From contig NZ_MASR01000001.1 of the NCBI RefSeq assembly GCF_001758195.1, positions 1,798,001 to 1,862,000 on the forward strand: DNA of 64,000 bases, written 5' to 3'. The notes beneath the pieces were generated by a model that was not told where the DNA came from, ran no database searches, and saw nothing but the letters and a program-made list of their open reading frames with translations. This document shows, in pieces, positions 18,513 to 26,899 of this stretch. How positions within the stretch are numbered: the first letter of the stretch is position 1; every line of letters starts with the position of its first letter. Source of the stretch: Pseudohongiella acticola (GTDB lineage: Bacteria > Pseudomonadota > Gammaproteobacteria > Pseudomonadales > Pseudohongiellaceae). A program made the position numbers and the translations under genes.

Positions 18513-19865
18513 ATGCGATGTTTCCCCCGCACGCTGGCTCTTGCAGCCGGGCTGCTTATTTCTGCACAACCCGTCCTGGCGGACGATCTGGTAAGTATTC
18601 TGGAATTGGCCATGCGCAACGACCCGACCCTGCGTCAGGCGCAGGCGCAATTGCGCTCCGGCCAGCAACAGGTAACGCTGGCCCGCTCCAGCCTGCTGCC
18701 TCAGGCCAGTGCCAACTTCTCAGAACAACGCCAGGCGGCCGGCCCCGAAGATGTCGTCGACCTGACTGACCTCAACTCCGAATCAACGCGCTACGGTCTC
18801 AACGTCAGCCAGGCGCTGCTGAACATGCCCAACTGGTATAGCTACCAGGGAGCAAAAGAAGCCGACCAGGCGCGCATGTTCAACTTTGCCGCGCAGGAAC
18901 AGGCACTGATCATCCGGGTTGCCACCGCGTATTTTAATGTCCTGCGCAACATCGATCAGCTCGACACGCGCCGACAGGAAGAAGAAGCCTCACAACGCGA
19001 ATTCGAGCGCACACAGCAACGTGAAGAAGTCGGCCTGGTTGCCATCACCGAAGTCTATGAAGCACAGGCCGTCTACGATCTGGGCCGCAACAATACCCTG
19101 CTGGCCGAAGACGCGCTGGCAAGCAGTTATGAAGCGCTGGAAGCGATTACCGGTCAGCCGCATCCGAACATTGATGTGCTGAGCGAGGAGTTCCCCGTTG
19201 TTGAGGCCGATGGCAGCATGGCGGACTGGGTCAATGAGGCACTCAACAGCAACCCCCAATTACTGGCGGCACGCTACAACGTGGAAGCCCAGTCCCAGAT
19301 CGCCAAGGCCCGCAGCACAGAACGCTGGCCCACGGTAAGCCTGCAGGGCGGTTACTCCAACAGCGAGACCAACAGCGGTCAGGGTACGGATGGCAGCCAG
19401 CGTGCGGTGGGTGCGATTGAAGGCGTGAGCATTGCACTGTCGGTCAGCATTCCGCTGTACACCGGGCATGCCCTGACGGCACGTCGACAGCAGGCCGAGT
19501 ACGACCTCGTGGCGCAACAGGAACAGGCCAACCTGATCCGCCGCACCACCACGCAAGATATCCGTAACGCCTACCGTCGCGTCAACACCGACTCCATGGT
19601 CATCGCGCAACGCCAGCAGGCAATCATTTCAGCGCGCTCGGCGCTGAATGCGATTGAAGCCGGTTATGAAGTGGGTACGCGCAATATTGTTGACGTGCTG
19701 CAGGCCCGCCAGCAGTTGTTCGGCGCGCTGCGTAACTATTCCGATGCCCGCTACAACTACATCATTGATACCCTGGAGCTGAAACGCACCGCTGGCGTGT
19801 TGACGCCACAGGATATCATTGACCTGAACCAGTGGCTGGTCGACGAACCCGCCACTGCGCCCTAA
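18513..19865 (+). CDS. tolC: TolC family outer membrane efflux protein
   Basis: Outer-membrane exit duct for tripartite efflux pumps and type I secretion. The 450-residue protein begins MRCFPRTLALAAGLLISAQPVLA, a signal peptide. It then shows the two-fold repeat typical of the family, each half with LxxAxxxNPxLxxA-like helices: ILELAMRNDPTLRQAQAQL near residue 30 and VNEALNSNPQLLAARYNVE near 235. The segment GTRNIVDVLQARQQLF near residue 385 is characteristic of TolC itself. I choose the ATG at 18513 because of the signal peptide and the upstream AGGA. The stop lies 11 bases from the convergent hemH stop. Confidence 0.94.
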   Translation: MRCFPRTLALAAGLLISAQPVLADDLVSILELAMRNDPTLRQAQAQLRSGQQQVTLARSSLLPQASANFSEQRQAAGPEDVVDLTDLNSESTRYGLNVSQALLNMPNWYSYQGAKEADQARMFNFAAQEQALIIRVATAYFNVLRNIDQLDTRRQEEEASQREFERTQQREEVGLVAITEVYEAQAVYDLGRNNTLLAEDALASSYEALEAITGQPHPNIDVLSEEFPVVEADGSMADWVNEALNSNPQLLAARYNVEAQSQIAKARSTERWPTVSLQGGYSNSETNSGQGTDGSQRAVGAIEGVSIALSVSIPLYTGHALTARRQQAEYDLVAQQEQANLIRRTTTQDIRNAYRRVNTDSMVIAQRQQAIISARSALNAIEAGYEVGTRNIVDVLQARQQLFGALRNYSDARYNYIIDTLELKRTAGVLTPQDIIDLNQWLVDEPATAP

Positions 19866-19876
19866 CAGTTCCGTTG

Positions 19877-20956
19877 TTATTCGGAGGCGCCCTGAGCGCG
19901 GGCACGAGCCTGACGCTCCGGGTCTGCCTCCGGCGCCTGCCATCCGGACAGATGTAACTGCACCAGGTCAGCCAGCGCGCTGATGTGTTCGGGCCTGTCG
20001 TTCAGGGCGCTGATATATTCATAGCGCTCCCCGCCCGCCTGTTCAAAATACTCCCGATTCTCCTCGCCAATTTCTTCGATGGTCTCCAGGCAGTCAGCCG
20101 AAAACCCCGGACAGAAAATCTGTACCGATTTGACGCCCTGTGCCGGCAGTGATTTCAGGGTTTCATCGGTGTACGGGTTCAACCATTCTTCACGACCAAA
20201 ACGCGACTGGAAGGTGGTCATCCATTCATCGTCACCCAGCTCCAGTGCCTGCGCCAGCAGGCGCGAGGTCTTGTGGCATTCACAGAAATACGGATCACCG
20301 TTGAGCAGGTATTTTTTGGGCACGCCGTGATAGGAAAACATCAGTTTGTCGGCGCGGCCATGCTCTGCCCAGTGCGCCTGAATACGCTGCGCGGCGGCAG
20401 CGATAAACGGCTCAAAATCATGATAGTGATTGACGAATCTCAGCTCCGGCAGCAAGCGGCGCCGCTTGAAATCATCACTGACAGCATCGAAAGTCGACGC
20501 CGTGGTGGAGGCTGAATACTGCGGATACAGGGGTACCACCAGCAGTCTGCGCACACCCTGCTGCATCATGTTTTCCAGTACTGAGGGAATCGAGGGATTG
20601 CCGTAGCGCATGGCAAAGTCCACCACCAGATCCTCGTGACCACGGGATTGCAGCATCGTTGACAGTGCATTGGCCTGATTGCGGGTATGGAATAACAGGG
20701 GCGAACCTTCATCGGTAAACACGGTGGCGTAGGATTTCGCGGAGCGGCGCGGACGAATATTGAGAATGACGCCGTTCAGAACCAGCCACCATAATGGCCT
20801 GGGCAACTCCACCACACGCGGGTCCCACAGGAATTGTTTGAGATAGCGATACAGCGCCGATGGCGTAGGTGCATCGGGTGTTCCCAGATTGGTGACCAGC
20901 ACGCCGATGCGATCGCGCTGCGCGTGAGTGAAACCCGGACTGCCTTGGAATTTCAT
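19877..20956 (-). CDS. hemH: Ferrochelatase
   Basis: Inserts ferrous iron into protoporphyrin IX, the last step of haem synthesis, at the inner face of the membrane. The 359-residue protein starts with IGVLVTNLGTPDAPTPSALYRYL near residues 17-37. It also has the active-site SYHGVPKKY (histidine near residue 210) and the GFSADCLETIEEIGEENREYF segment near residue 285. The start overlaps the stop of the upstream membrane protein gene by four bases (ATGA), so the two are probably co-translated. The last ~15 residues, rich in A, R and E, extend beyond the usual core. Confidence 0.96.
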   Translation of the reverse strand: MKFQGSPGFTHAQRDRIGVLVTNLGTPDAPTPSALYRYLKQFLWDPRVVELPRPLWWLVLNGVILNIRPRRSAKSYATVFTDEGSPLLFHTRNQANALSTMLQSRGHEDLVVDFAMRYGNPSIPSVLENMMQQGVRRLLVVPLYPQYSASTTASTFDAVSDDFKRRRLLPELRFVNHYHDFEPFIAAAAQRIQAHWAEHGRADKLMFSYHGVPKKYLLNGDPYFCECHKTSRLLAQALELGDDEWMTTFQSRFGREEWLNPYTDETLKSLPAQGVKSVQIFCPGFSADCLETIEEIGEENREYFEQAGGERYEYISALNDRPEHISALADLVQLHLSGWQAPEADPERQARARAQGASE

Positions 20957-21441
20957 AACTTATCCTGTGAAGATGTGTCGTCGTTGCCAGTGCTGTGCTC
21001 TGGATTACCGTGCTGCGCCTGCCGGGCTTTGCCGGCGCGGGCCCCAAACGCACCGGCAACAAACTGTGGTATTGAAAGCAGGGTCACAAACAGCATCGCC
21101 TGCAATATAAAATTGGCATTGCCAAAGAATATTGATGAAAACACCTGGCCCAGCATCATACTCAGCGTCCAGCGCCAGTTGTTGTGCGGATACGCTCGGG
21201 CCAGAAAATAGATCACTGCACACATCAATGGCCAGCCCAGCACAAAGTACACCGGTGTCCCCCAGGCCACTGGCGTGCCACCCATAAACGCCACGGCACT
21301 GGCAATAATGAAGCCTGCTGCTGCCGCGGTCAGGTGCACTTTGCGGTCACGCAACAGCCGTTTTTTTACTGGCGGCGACTGCTGTTCTGGCTCTTGCTCT
21401 TGCTCTTGCTCTTGCTGTTCTGGCTGTGTCGGCTCAGTCAT
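20953..21441 (-). CDS. Small membrane protein of unknown function, Q/E-rich N-terminus
   Basis: I recognise no family in this 162-residue protein. The first ~25 residues are a low-complexity run of Q, E and P encoded by a GAGCAA/GAGCCA repeat. Three or four hydrophobic helices follow (residues ~38-58, 60-80, 90-110 and 112-132), including FFGNANFILQAMLFVTLLS. The tail is polar with H, N and Q. It sits between metY and hemH on the same strand, with three bases to metY and a four-base overlap to hemH, so it belongs to that transcript. A role in haem or sulfur metabolism is possible only by association. Confidence 0.75.
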   Translation of the reverse strand: MTEPTQPEQQEQEQEQEPEQQSPPVKKRLLRDRKVHLTAAAAGFIIASAVAFMGGTPVAWGTPVYFVLGWPLMCAVIYFLARAYPHNNWRWTLSMMLGQVFSSIFFGNANFILQAMLFVTLLSIPQFVAGAFGARAGKARQAQHGNPEHSTGNDDTSSQDKL

Positions 21442-21444
21442 GAC

Positions 21445-22722
21445 TCAGACCGATACTTTATCAAGTGCCTGATTGATATCTGCCAGGATATCGTCAATAT
21501 GCTCGATGCCGACGGAAATCCGCACCAGGTCTTCACTGACACCGGCGCGAGCCAGTTCCGCCGGGTTAAGCTGGCGGTGCGTGGTGCTGGCCGGATGACA
21601 GGCCAATGACTTGGCATCACCAATATTGACCAGGCGCAGAATCATCTGCAGGGCATCAATAAATTGTGCACCGGCCGAAAGGCCGCCGTTAATGCCAAAA
21701 CTCAAAATACCTGAGGCCTGGCCACCGCAGATCTTCTGGCACACCGGATAATACGGGCTGTCTTCCAGACCGGCATAATTGACCCAGGCTACTTTTGGGT
21801 GTTTCTGCAAATGTCTGGCCACTGCCAGGGCGTTTTCGCAATGCCGTTCTATACGCAGACCAAGCGTTTCCAGACCCTGCAGAATCAGGAAAGTGCTGTG
21901 CGCTGACAACGCAGCGCCCGTGTTGCGCAACGGCACTACACGGCATCGTCCAATATACGCGGCTTCGCCCAGCGCCTCTGTGTAGACCACACCATGGTAG
22001 GACGGATCCGGTTCGTTCAGCATGGGGAAGCGTTTTTTGTTGGCAACCCAGTCAAATTTGCCGGAGTCGATGATGATGCCACCCACGGTGGTGCCATGGC
22101 CTGCGATATATTTGGTAAGCGAGTGCACAACAATATCAGCACCATGATCAAACACGCGACACAGGTACGGAGTCGCCACGGTATTGTCGACGATCAGCGG
22201 CACGCCATGGCGATGCGCAATGTCTGCCAGGCGCTGAATGTCCACAACATTACCCGCGGGATTACCGATCGATTCGCAGAACACCGCTTTGGTGTTTTCA
22301 TCGATCTGTTTTTCCAGCCCTTCGTAATCGTCGAAGGAGGCCATACGCACTTCTACACCCTGCGTAGGCAAGGTATGGGCAAACAGGTTATACGTGCCCC
22401 CATACAATTGACTGGTGCTGACAATATTGTCACCGGCACGGGTGATACATTGAATGGCATAGGTAATTGCGGCCATGCCTGAGGCCAGCGCCAGAGCACC
22501 GATGCCGCCCTCCATTTCCGCTAGTCGCTGCTCGAGCACGGCATTGGTCGGGTTCATGATACGACTGTAAATATTGCCCGGTACTTTCAGGTCGAACAGA
22601 TCCGCACCATGCTGGGTGTTGTCGAAGGTATACGACGTGGTCTGATAAATCGGTACGGCGGCGGCCTTGGTAGTCGCTTCCGATTCGTAGCCATGGTGCA
22701 ATGCCAGTGATTCAAGTTTCAT
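21445..22722 (-). CDS. metY: O-acetylhomoserine sulfhydrylase (PLP enzyme)
   Basis: Pyridoxal-phosphate enzyme that makes homocysteine from O-acetylhomoserine and sulfide in methionine synthesis. The 425-residue length and the N-terminal LESLALHHGYESEATTKA are typical of MetY rather than the shorter MetB/MetC. The PLP lysine lies in VVHSLTKYIAGHGT near residue 208, and the phosphate-binding ALASGMAAITYAI near residue 80. The C-terminal LACHPASTTHRQL segment is also diagnostic. GGGGA precedes the ATG at 22722. No SAM riboswitch is visible in the 63 bases upstream. Confidence 0.94.
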   Translation of the reverse strand: MKLESLALHHGYESEATTKAAAVPIYQTTSYTFDNTQHGADLFDLKVPGNIYSRIMNPTNAVLEQRLAEMEGGIGALALASGMAAITYAIQCITRAGDNIVSTSQLYGGTYNLFAHTLPTQGVEVRMASFDDYEGLEKQIDENTKAVFCESIGNPAGNVVDIQRLADIAHRHGVPLIVDNTVATPYLCRVFDHGADIVVHSLTKYIAGHGTTVGGIIIDSGKFDWVANKKRFPMLNEPDPSYHGVVYTEALGEAAYIGRCRVVPLRNTGAALSAHSTFLILQGLETLGLRIERHCENALAVARHLQKHPKVAWVNYAGLEDSPYYPVCQKICGGQASGILSFGINGGLSAGAQFIDALQMILRLVNIGDAKSLACHPASTTHRQLNPAELARAGVSEDLVRISVGIEHIDDILADINQALDKVSV

Positions 22723-22785
22723 GTCAGTTCCCCGTTATGTAGACAGAGGCCCCGGTTTGTCGAAGCACCCTGAATGACGATTGCT

Positions 22786-24216
22786 TTAATTTGTATGTTT
22801 AATGGGTGATTGTATTTTTTCTGCCAGCAGTTCGCTCAGTTCGTCTACCGCGTTCTGGCGACGATCTTCAAAATCGAAGTTGGGTCTGGCCGTTATCCAC
22901 TCCGGATTGGAGCGCGCCTGACGCAGTGGCGACGGCAGACGCTGGCCTTCGAATACCGGTTCCGCCGCCTCCGCGGTGATGATTTTATGCTGCGCGGCGT
23001 GGCCACGTGTTTCCAGCGCCTTCAGTAACTGGCATTGCCTGGCCGCCAGTGCTCGCAGAATATTGTCATCCACGCGCAGAATCTTTTCGCCCGAGATCAG
23101 CGCTTTCAGACTGCTGCCATAGTGCCGCAGGGTCTGCAGACCACCGCCCAGCAGCGCACCGGTGGCGGCGGCAACCCCGAGGGTAATACCACCCACCATC
23201 AAATCCACACCGACGCCGGCGGCAGCACCCGCGGCCGCCCCACTGCCCACCTTCAAGCCCATCGCCTGTAGCGTATAGGGATCAAACAGGTCCTGCTGCC
23301 AGCGGCCTTCCACCAGCGGCAGCGCCGCACTTTCAATGTCATCCGGATAGAACCGATACAGGCTCAGCAGCCGCTCTACGCAGGCCTGCTCGCGTTTACG
23401 CACGCGGTCGTTGAGCGCGCCCGACGCCTTGCCCAGCACACTGGCGTCAATTGAAGACACCCGGTGTTGCAGGGCTGCCACGTCGATCAGCAATTCCGCG
23501 ATCAGCGTCAGCGCCGACTGGTGACGCTGCACGGCATCGTCGGCATGGCTGGCGATCAATGCATTCAGAATATCGCTGTGGGCATCCAGCAAACTGGCGA
23601 GCTTGCTGTACAGTAAACGCTCACCATCCTGTGTTGGTGTCACCGTGTCGAAGCGCACGATGGCGTGCAGACCCAGACCGGCCAGCGCATCCCGCCATTC
23701 ATCCTCGCGCGCCTCAGGGTCGGCAACAAAATTCAGCAAGGGCAATAGCGGCACCCCGCAAAGGCGCAGAATTTCCAGTTCATCACGATGTTTGGCGAGC
23801 ACCGGGTCTCTGGCATCGAGCACATAAAAAGCCGCATCGCTTTTCATCAGTTGCCGCAGCACTTTGGCTTCCTGCTCATAACGACTTTGCGCAGGCTCGG
23901 ACGCGAGAAACCGACGAATGCGTTCACGGCCATCTTCGTTGCCAGCCTTGCCAGCCTGCTCTGTTAACAGCGCCAGCAGATCAATAGGCTCTTCAATCCC
24001 CGGGGTGTCAAACAACTCCAGCAGCACCTTGCCATTAACCAGCAGTCGGGCAGCTTCAACATGCCGGGTGGTACTGGGCCGGCCCGACACCTCGCCAAAA
24101 CGGGCGTCCCGCGTCAGCGTGCGAAGCAGCGAGGTTTTACCGGTATTGGTATGGCCAGCCACGGTCACGCGCAGCGGCTCGCCGACCGCATTCAATAATT
24201 GCTCGTCAATCGACAT
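22786..24216 (-). CDS. GTPase with DUF3482 domain
   Basis: A 476-residue predicted GTPase. The N-terminal G domain has the P-loop GHTNTGKTSLL (residues ~21-31), the G3 motif DTPGIEE near 72 and a G4-like LLNFVADPE region. The C-terminal DUF3482 part contains a glycine- and alanine-rich hydrophobic stretch at residues ~325-365 that could insert into a membrane. Function is unknown; the family is nearly always encoded with a DUF2868 protein, as here, where the stop and start overlap by one base. By analogy with other P-loop proteins with glycine-rich membrane segments, a membrane-remodelling or stress role is a guess. Confidence 0.9.
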   Translation of the reverse strand: MSIDEQLLNAVGEPLRVTVAGHTNTGKTSLLRTLTRDARFGEVSGRPSTTRHVEAARLLVNGKVLLELFDTPGIEEPIDLLALLTEQAGKAGNEDGRERIRRFLASEPAQSRYEQEAKVLRQLMKSDAAFYVLDARDPVLAKHRDELEILRLCGVPLLPLLNFVADPEAREDEWRDALAGLGLHAIVRFDTVTPTQDGERLLYSKLASLLDAHSDILNALIASHADDAVQRHQSALTLIAELLIDVAALQHRVSSIDASVLGKASGALNDRVRKREQACVERLLSLYRFYPDDIESAALPLVEGRWQQDLFDPYTLQAMGLKVGSGAAAGAAAGVGVDLMVGGITLGVAAATGALLGGGLQTLRHYGSSLKALISGEKILRVDDNILRALAARQCQLLKALETRGHAAQHKIITAEAAEPVFEGQRLPSPLRQARSNPEWITARPNFDFEDRRQNAVDELSELLAEKIQSPIKHTN

Positions 24217-25610
24217 CAGGGTGCGTCTCCCAGCCAGGCCAGAGCCTTGTCAGTGGCGTCAAATATGGCCTGATCGGCGATGCCCATGTCCTGCAGATAC
24301 TGGCGCCAGATAGCCATTCGTTCTGCCGTTGCGCGATCGGCGCCCATCAACCAGACCGCGACGTCTGATGTCTGGCTGGCAGCATCGGACAGCCAGTGCA
24401 GGCTGCCGCGATCAGGTGACTGGGCCGCAGCGCAGGCCAGCAATAATTTTTGCGGCGGATCGTCGCTCAACTGTTCCAGTACATATTCCCGCTGCTGCCG
24501 GCTGTCGACCAGATGCGTCTGCACCCGGTCAGCCAGGTCGGCTGGGGGCCAGTTCAGGTTGCCGGGGATTTCCAGCCCGACCAGGAGCCTGGCTTCTCCA
24601 GTCTGACCTTTGCGCGCACGACGTTTGAATGTCGGGGATGGCGCAGTGACCGCCGGGTCTGTGACGCCACCCTGCTCGCTGTCCGGTACCAGCCGTGATG
24701 ACAACGACACCCAGGCCAGGGAATTTGTTGGCAGTCGGACATTGCGCGCACCGATTGCCAATCGAAACCCGCACAATACGCTCAGCAACAGGCGTGGCAG
24801 AATGCCGTAAACCAGGACGCAGCCGCTCAGCCAGGAAGCCCATGCGCGGCGAGCCATGTCATCCTGCCCGGCCAGGGTGACACCTGCCTGGGAACTGCTG
24901 CCGGTAATGGCATCCGCTGCCGGCGTGGCAAAGCCGAGCAATCCAGGCAACGCGCCAAGCGACTCTACCAGCGTCACAAAAACCGATGCCGGTAAAATCG
25001 TGGTCTCCCAGACAAATACATAACTGCGCAGGGCCAATGCCAGCATCAGGCCCGCCAACACCCCCAGCATGATGCACAGCCAGCTCAGATGGCTGACCAC
25101 ACTGAGCCACCATCGACTCAGGCCTGCCTGCGCAGTGAGCGAGTTGAAAGCCTGCGTGATGGCCGCAGCATGGCCGTTATTCTGAAATCGTTTCTGAAAG
25201 GCAACCGTGATGACATACCAGAGGCGCCCCAGCGAACCACCCTGAGCGTTGACACTGAAGCTCAGGAACCAGATGACCAGCAGCAACAGGTTGATACCGA
25301 GCAGACTGCCCAATGCCCAGATGACATTGACCGGCGCCTGGCTGTTGCCCAGTACCGCAAGGGCGGCGGTGAAACCGCTCAACAGACCGAGCACCAGCAG
25401 GCCAGACAGTGCCAGCAGGGCACTTTGCCGCCAGCGCTGCAGGCTTTCACCCACACCATCGCGCTCAGCAATAAACTCCGCCCACGCCAGAATACGCTGT
25501 TCAGCGTTCCCGTCGCAGCGACGGGCATACCTTTCCGCTGCCTCGTCCCGTGCTTCTGCCCTGCCCCGCCTGACGGCCTCAGCGAGCCAGCGCCTGTTGA
25601 ATTCCGACAT
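24216..25610 (-). CDS. DUF2868 family membrane protein
   Basis: A 464-residue membrane protein of the DUF2868 family, function unknown. The charged N-terminus (NRRWLAEAVRRGRAEARDEAAERYARR) is followed by four to five hydrophobic segments between residues ~60 and 300. A soluble C-terminal part contains LLVGLEIPGNLNWPPADLADRVQ and looks like a nucleotide- or protein-binding module. It is the first gene of a two-gene unit with the DUF3482 GTPase, so the two probably form one membrane-anchored GTPase system. The DNA just upstream is a degenerate tandem repeat and the ribosome binding site is weak. Confidence 0.88.
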   Translation of the reverse strand: MSEFNRRWLAEAVRRGRAEARDEAAERYARRCDGNAEQRILAWAEFIAERDGVGESLQRWRQSALLALSGLLVLGLLSGFTAALAVLGNSQAPVNVIWALGSLLGINLLLLVIWFLSFSVNAQGGSLGRLWYVITVAFQKRFQNNGHAAAITQAFNSLTAQAGLSRWWLSVVSHLSWLCIMLGVLAGLMLALALRSYVFVWETTILPASVFVTLVESLGALPGLLGFATPAADAITGSSSQAGVTLAGQDDMARRAWASWLSGCVLVYGILPRLLLSVLCGFRLAIGARNVRLPTNSLAWVSLSSRLVPDSEQGGVTDPAVTAPSPTFKRRARKGQTGEARLLVGLEIPGNLNWPPADLADRVQTHLVDSRQQREYVLEQLSDDPPQKLLLACAAAQSPDRGSLHWLSDAASQTSDVAVWLMGADRATAERMAIWRQYLQDMGIADQAIFDATDKALAWLGDAP

Positions 25611-25672
25611 CTATTAGTCTTTGTAGTCTTTGTCTGTTATTAGACTGTCTGTTATGAGTCTGTCTATTATGA
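25611..25672. repeat. Imperfect 15-17-base tandem repeat in the DUF2868/mrpE divergent region
   Basis: Successive units of the type TAGTCTTTGTCTGTTAT, TAGACTGTCTGTTAT and GAGTCTGTCTATTAT run from the DUF2868 start codon into the 187-base divergent region. The array is AT-rich compared with its surroundings and probably overlaps the leader or promoter of the DUF2868 gene. Confidence 0.7.
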
Positions 25673-25797
25673 ATGCTTGTCTACGCGTCTTTTACTGGAT
25701 CATTGACCGACATTCTATCCGATACGCGCCAGACACTGTAACTTTGTTAACATGGCTTGTCAGCATCAGGCTGAACATCACGGCAAAGGGAGTTATT

Positions 25798-26295
25798 GTG
25801 GCGAGACCGGCATCCAGAATACAGCACTTGTCTACTGCGACGGTACTGACTGTCATCTATGCCGGACTGTGGCTGCTGCTGAGCAACAATCAGGGCTGGG
25901 GCTTTGGTGTCGTGTTTATTGCGCTGGCGGTGCTGTGCGCACTGTCGGCTGGCCTGAGCCTGCCCCGCGTGGCCTGGCGCTTTCTGCCTGGGTTCCTGGC
26001 TTTTTTTGGCGGTCGAATGGTACTCGGCGGCATTGATGTTGCGCGTCGCACGCTGGGGCGCCGCACCGATGTTAAACCCGGCTGGGTGCAACATAAACTC
26101 AGCACCTCCTCTGACTCCGCCCGCCTGCTGCTGTCGGCGATCTGCGGCCTGCTACCCGGCACGCTGGCTGCCCGCATTGACGGCGATATCATGCAAGTGC
26201 ATACGCTGGATACCCGGCGCGACTGGCAAAGTGACCTGACCAGCCTGGAATCCTACCTGGCAAGGCTGTTTCCCGTCTCAAAGGAGGCCTCATGA
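25798..26295 (+). CDS. mrpE: Mrp-type cation/proton antiporter subunit E
   Basis: First subunit of an Mrp/Mnh-type antiporter complex in the inner membrane, which exchanges sodium or another monovalent cation for protons. The 165-residue protein has the MrpE pattern of two N-terminal membrane helices (residues ~13-50), another near 65, and a soluble C-terminal domain with ICGLLPGTLAARIDGDIMQVHTLD. I place the start at GTG 25798 because AAGGGAG lies seven bases upstream and the length then fits the family; an in-frame ATG at 25630 would add 56 unmatched residues. It overlaps mrpF by four bases. Confidence 0.9.
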   Translation: MARPASRIQHLSTATVLTVIYAGLWLLLSNNQGWGFGVVFIALAVLCALSAGLSLPRVAWRFLPGFLAFFGGRMVLGGIDVARRTLGRRTDVKPGWVQHKLSTSSDSARLLLSAICGLLPGTLAARIDGDIMQVHTLDTRRDWQSDLTSLESYLARLFPVSKEAS

Positions 26296-26537
26296 TCTGG
26301 CTTGGCAGTGTCATTCTGCTGACCTCAATGGCCGGCCTCTGGCGCGCAACACATGCTGCCAGTATCGCTGACCGGCTGCTGGGGCTGCAGATGATCAGCA
26401 ACACCGGCATCGCCTTCCTGCTGTTGCTGGCGCAATGGCAGGACGATGCGATCTGGCGAGACGTGGCGCTGGTACTGGCATTGCTGGCGGCGGTGATCAC
26501 CGTGGCTCTGGTGCAGATGCTGCGGAGGCAGATATGA
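26292..26537 (+). CDS. mrpF: Mrp-type antiporter subunit F
   Basis: Small three-helix membrane subunit of 81 residues. The conserved Asp-Arg of the MrpF family is seen in SIADRLLGLQMISN near residues 25-38, flanked by hydrophobic helices at both ends. Family work places MrpF in the core of the antiporter module beside MrpG. The ATG overlaps the mrpE stop, and its own stop overlaps the mrpG start, so subunit synthesis looks tightly coupled. Confidence 0.92.
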   Translation: MIWLGSVILLTSMAGLWRATHAASIADRLLGLQMISNTGIAFLLLLAQWQDDAIWRDVALVLALLAAVITVALVQMLRRQI

Positions 26538-26899
26538 TGGATATGGCGACTTTTTTATCTGATGCTGTGTTTTATCTAGGCTGGGGCTTCATGCTCGCTG
26601 GCACCGCATTCTTTGTCACCGCCGCCCTGGGTCTGTTGCGTTTCCCCGACCTGTACAGTCGCCTGCATGCCATCACCAAAACCGACACACTCGGGCTTGG
26701 CTTACTGGCACTTGGCCTGGCCTTGCTCGACCCGTCCTGGCGCACCTGTCTGATTCTACTGTTGGTCTGGTTGCTGGTCATGGCCTCCGGCTCTGTCAAC
26801 TGCCAGTTACTGGCGCGATTCAATCTGGCTCAGGATGAAGCTGGATCCGATGTTCCGAACAAGGATTTGACCGAGGGAGACAACAGCGATGTCTCCTGA
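26534..26899 (+). CDS. mrpG: Mrp-type antiporter subunit G
   Basis: A 121-residue membrane subunit with three predicted helices. The family signature GLLRFPDLYSRLHAITKTDTLG is at residues ~32-53. I choose the ATG at 26534, which forms an ATGA overlap with the mrpF stop, over an upstream ATG that lies inside mrpF. It overlaps the next gene by 11 bases. The polar tail (DEAGSDVPNKDLTEGDNSD) is longer than usual. Confidence 0.92.
   Translation: MMDMATFLSDAVFYLGWGFMLAGTAFFVTAALGLLRFPDLYSRLHAITKTDTLGLGLLALGLALLDPSWRTCLILLLVWLLVMASGSVNCQLLARFNLAQDEAGSDVPNKDLTEGDNSDVS

Noticed and set aside
22723-22785. SAM riboswitch upstream of metY
   Set aside because: The 63-base gap is too short and shows no conserved SAM-element sequence.
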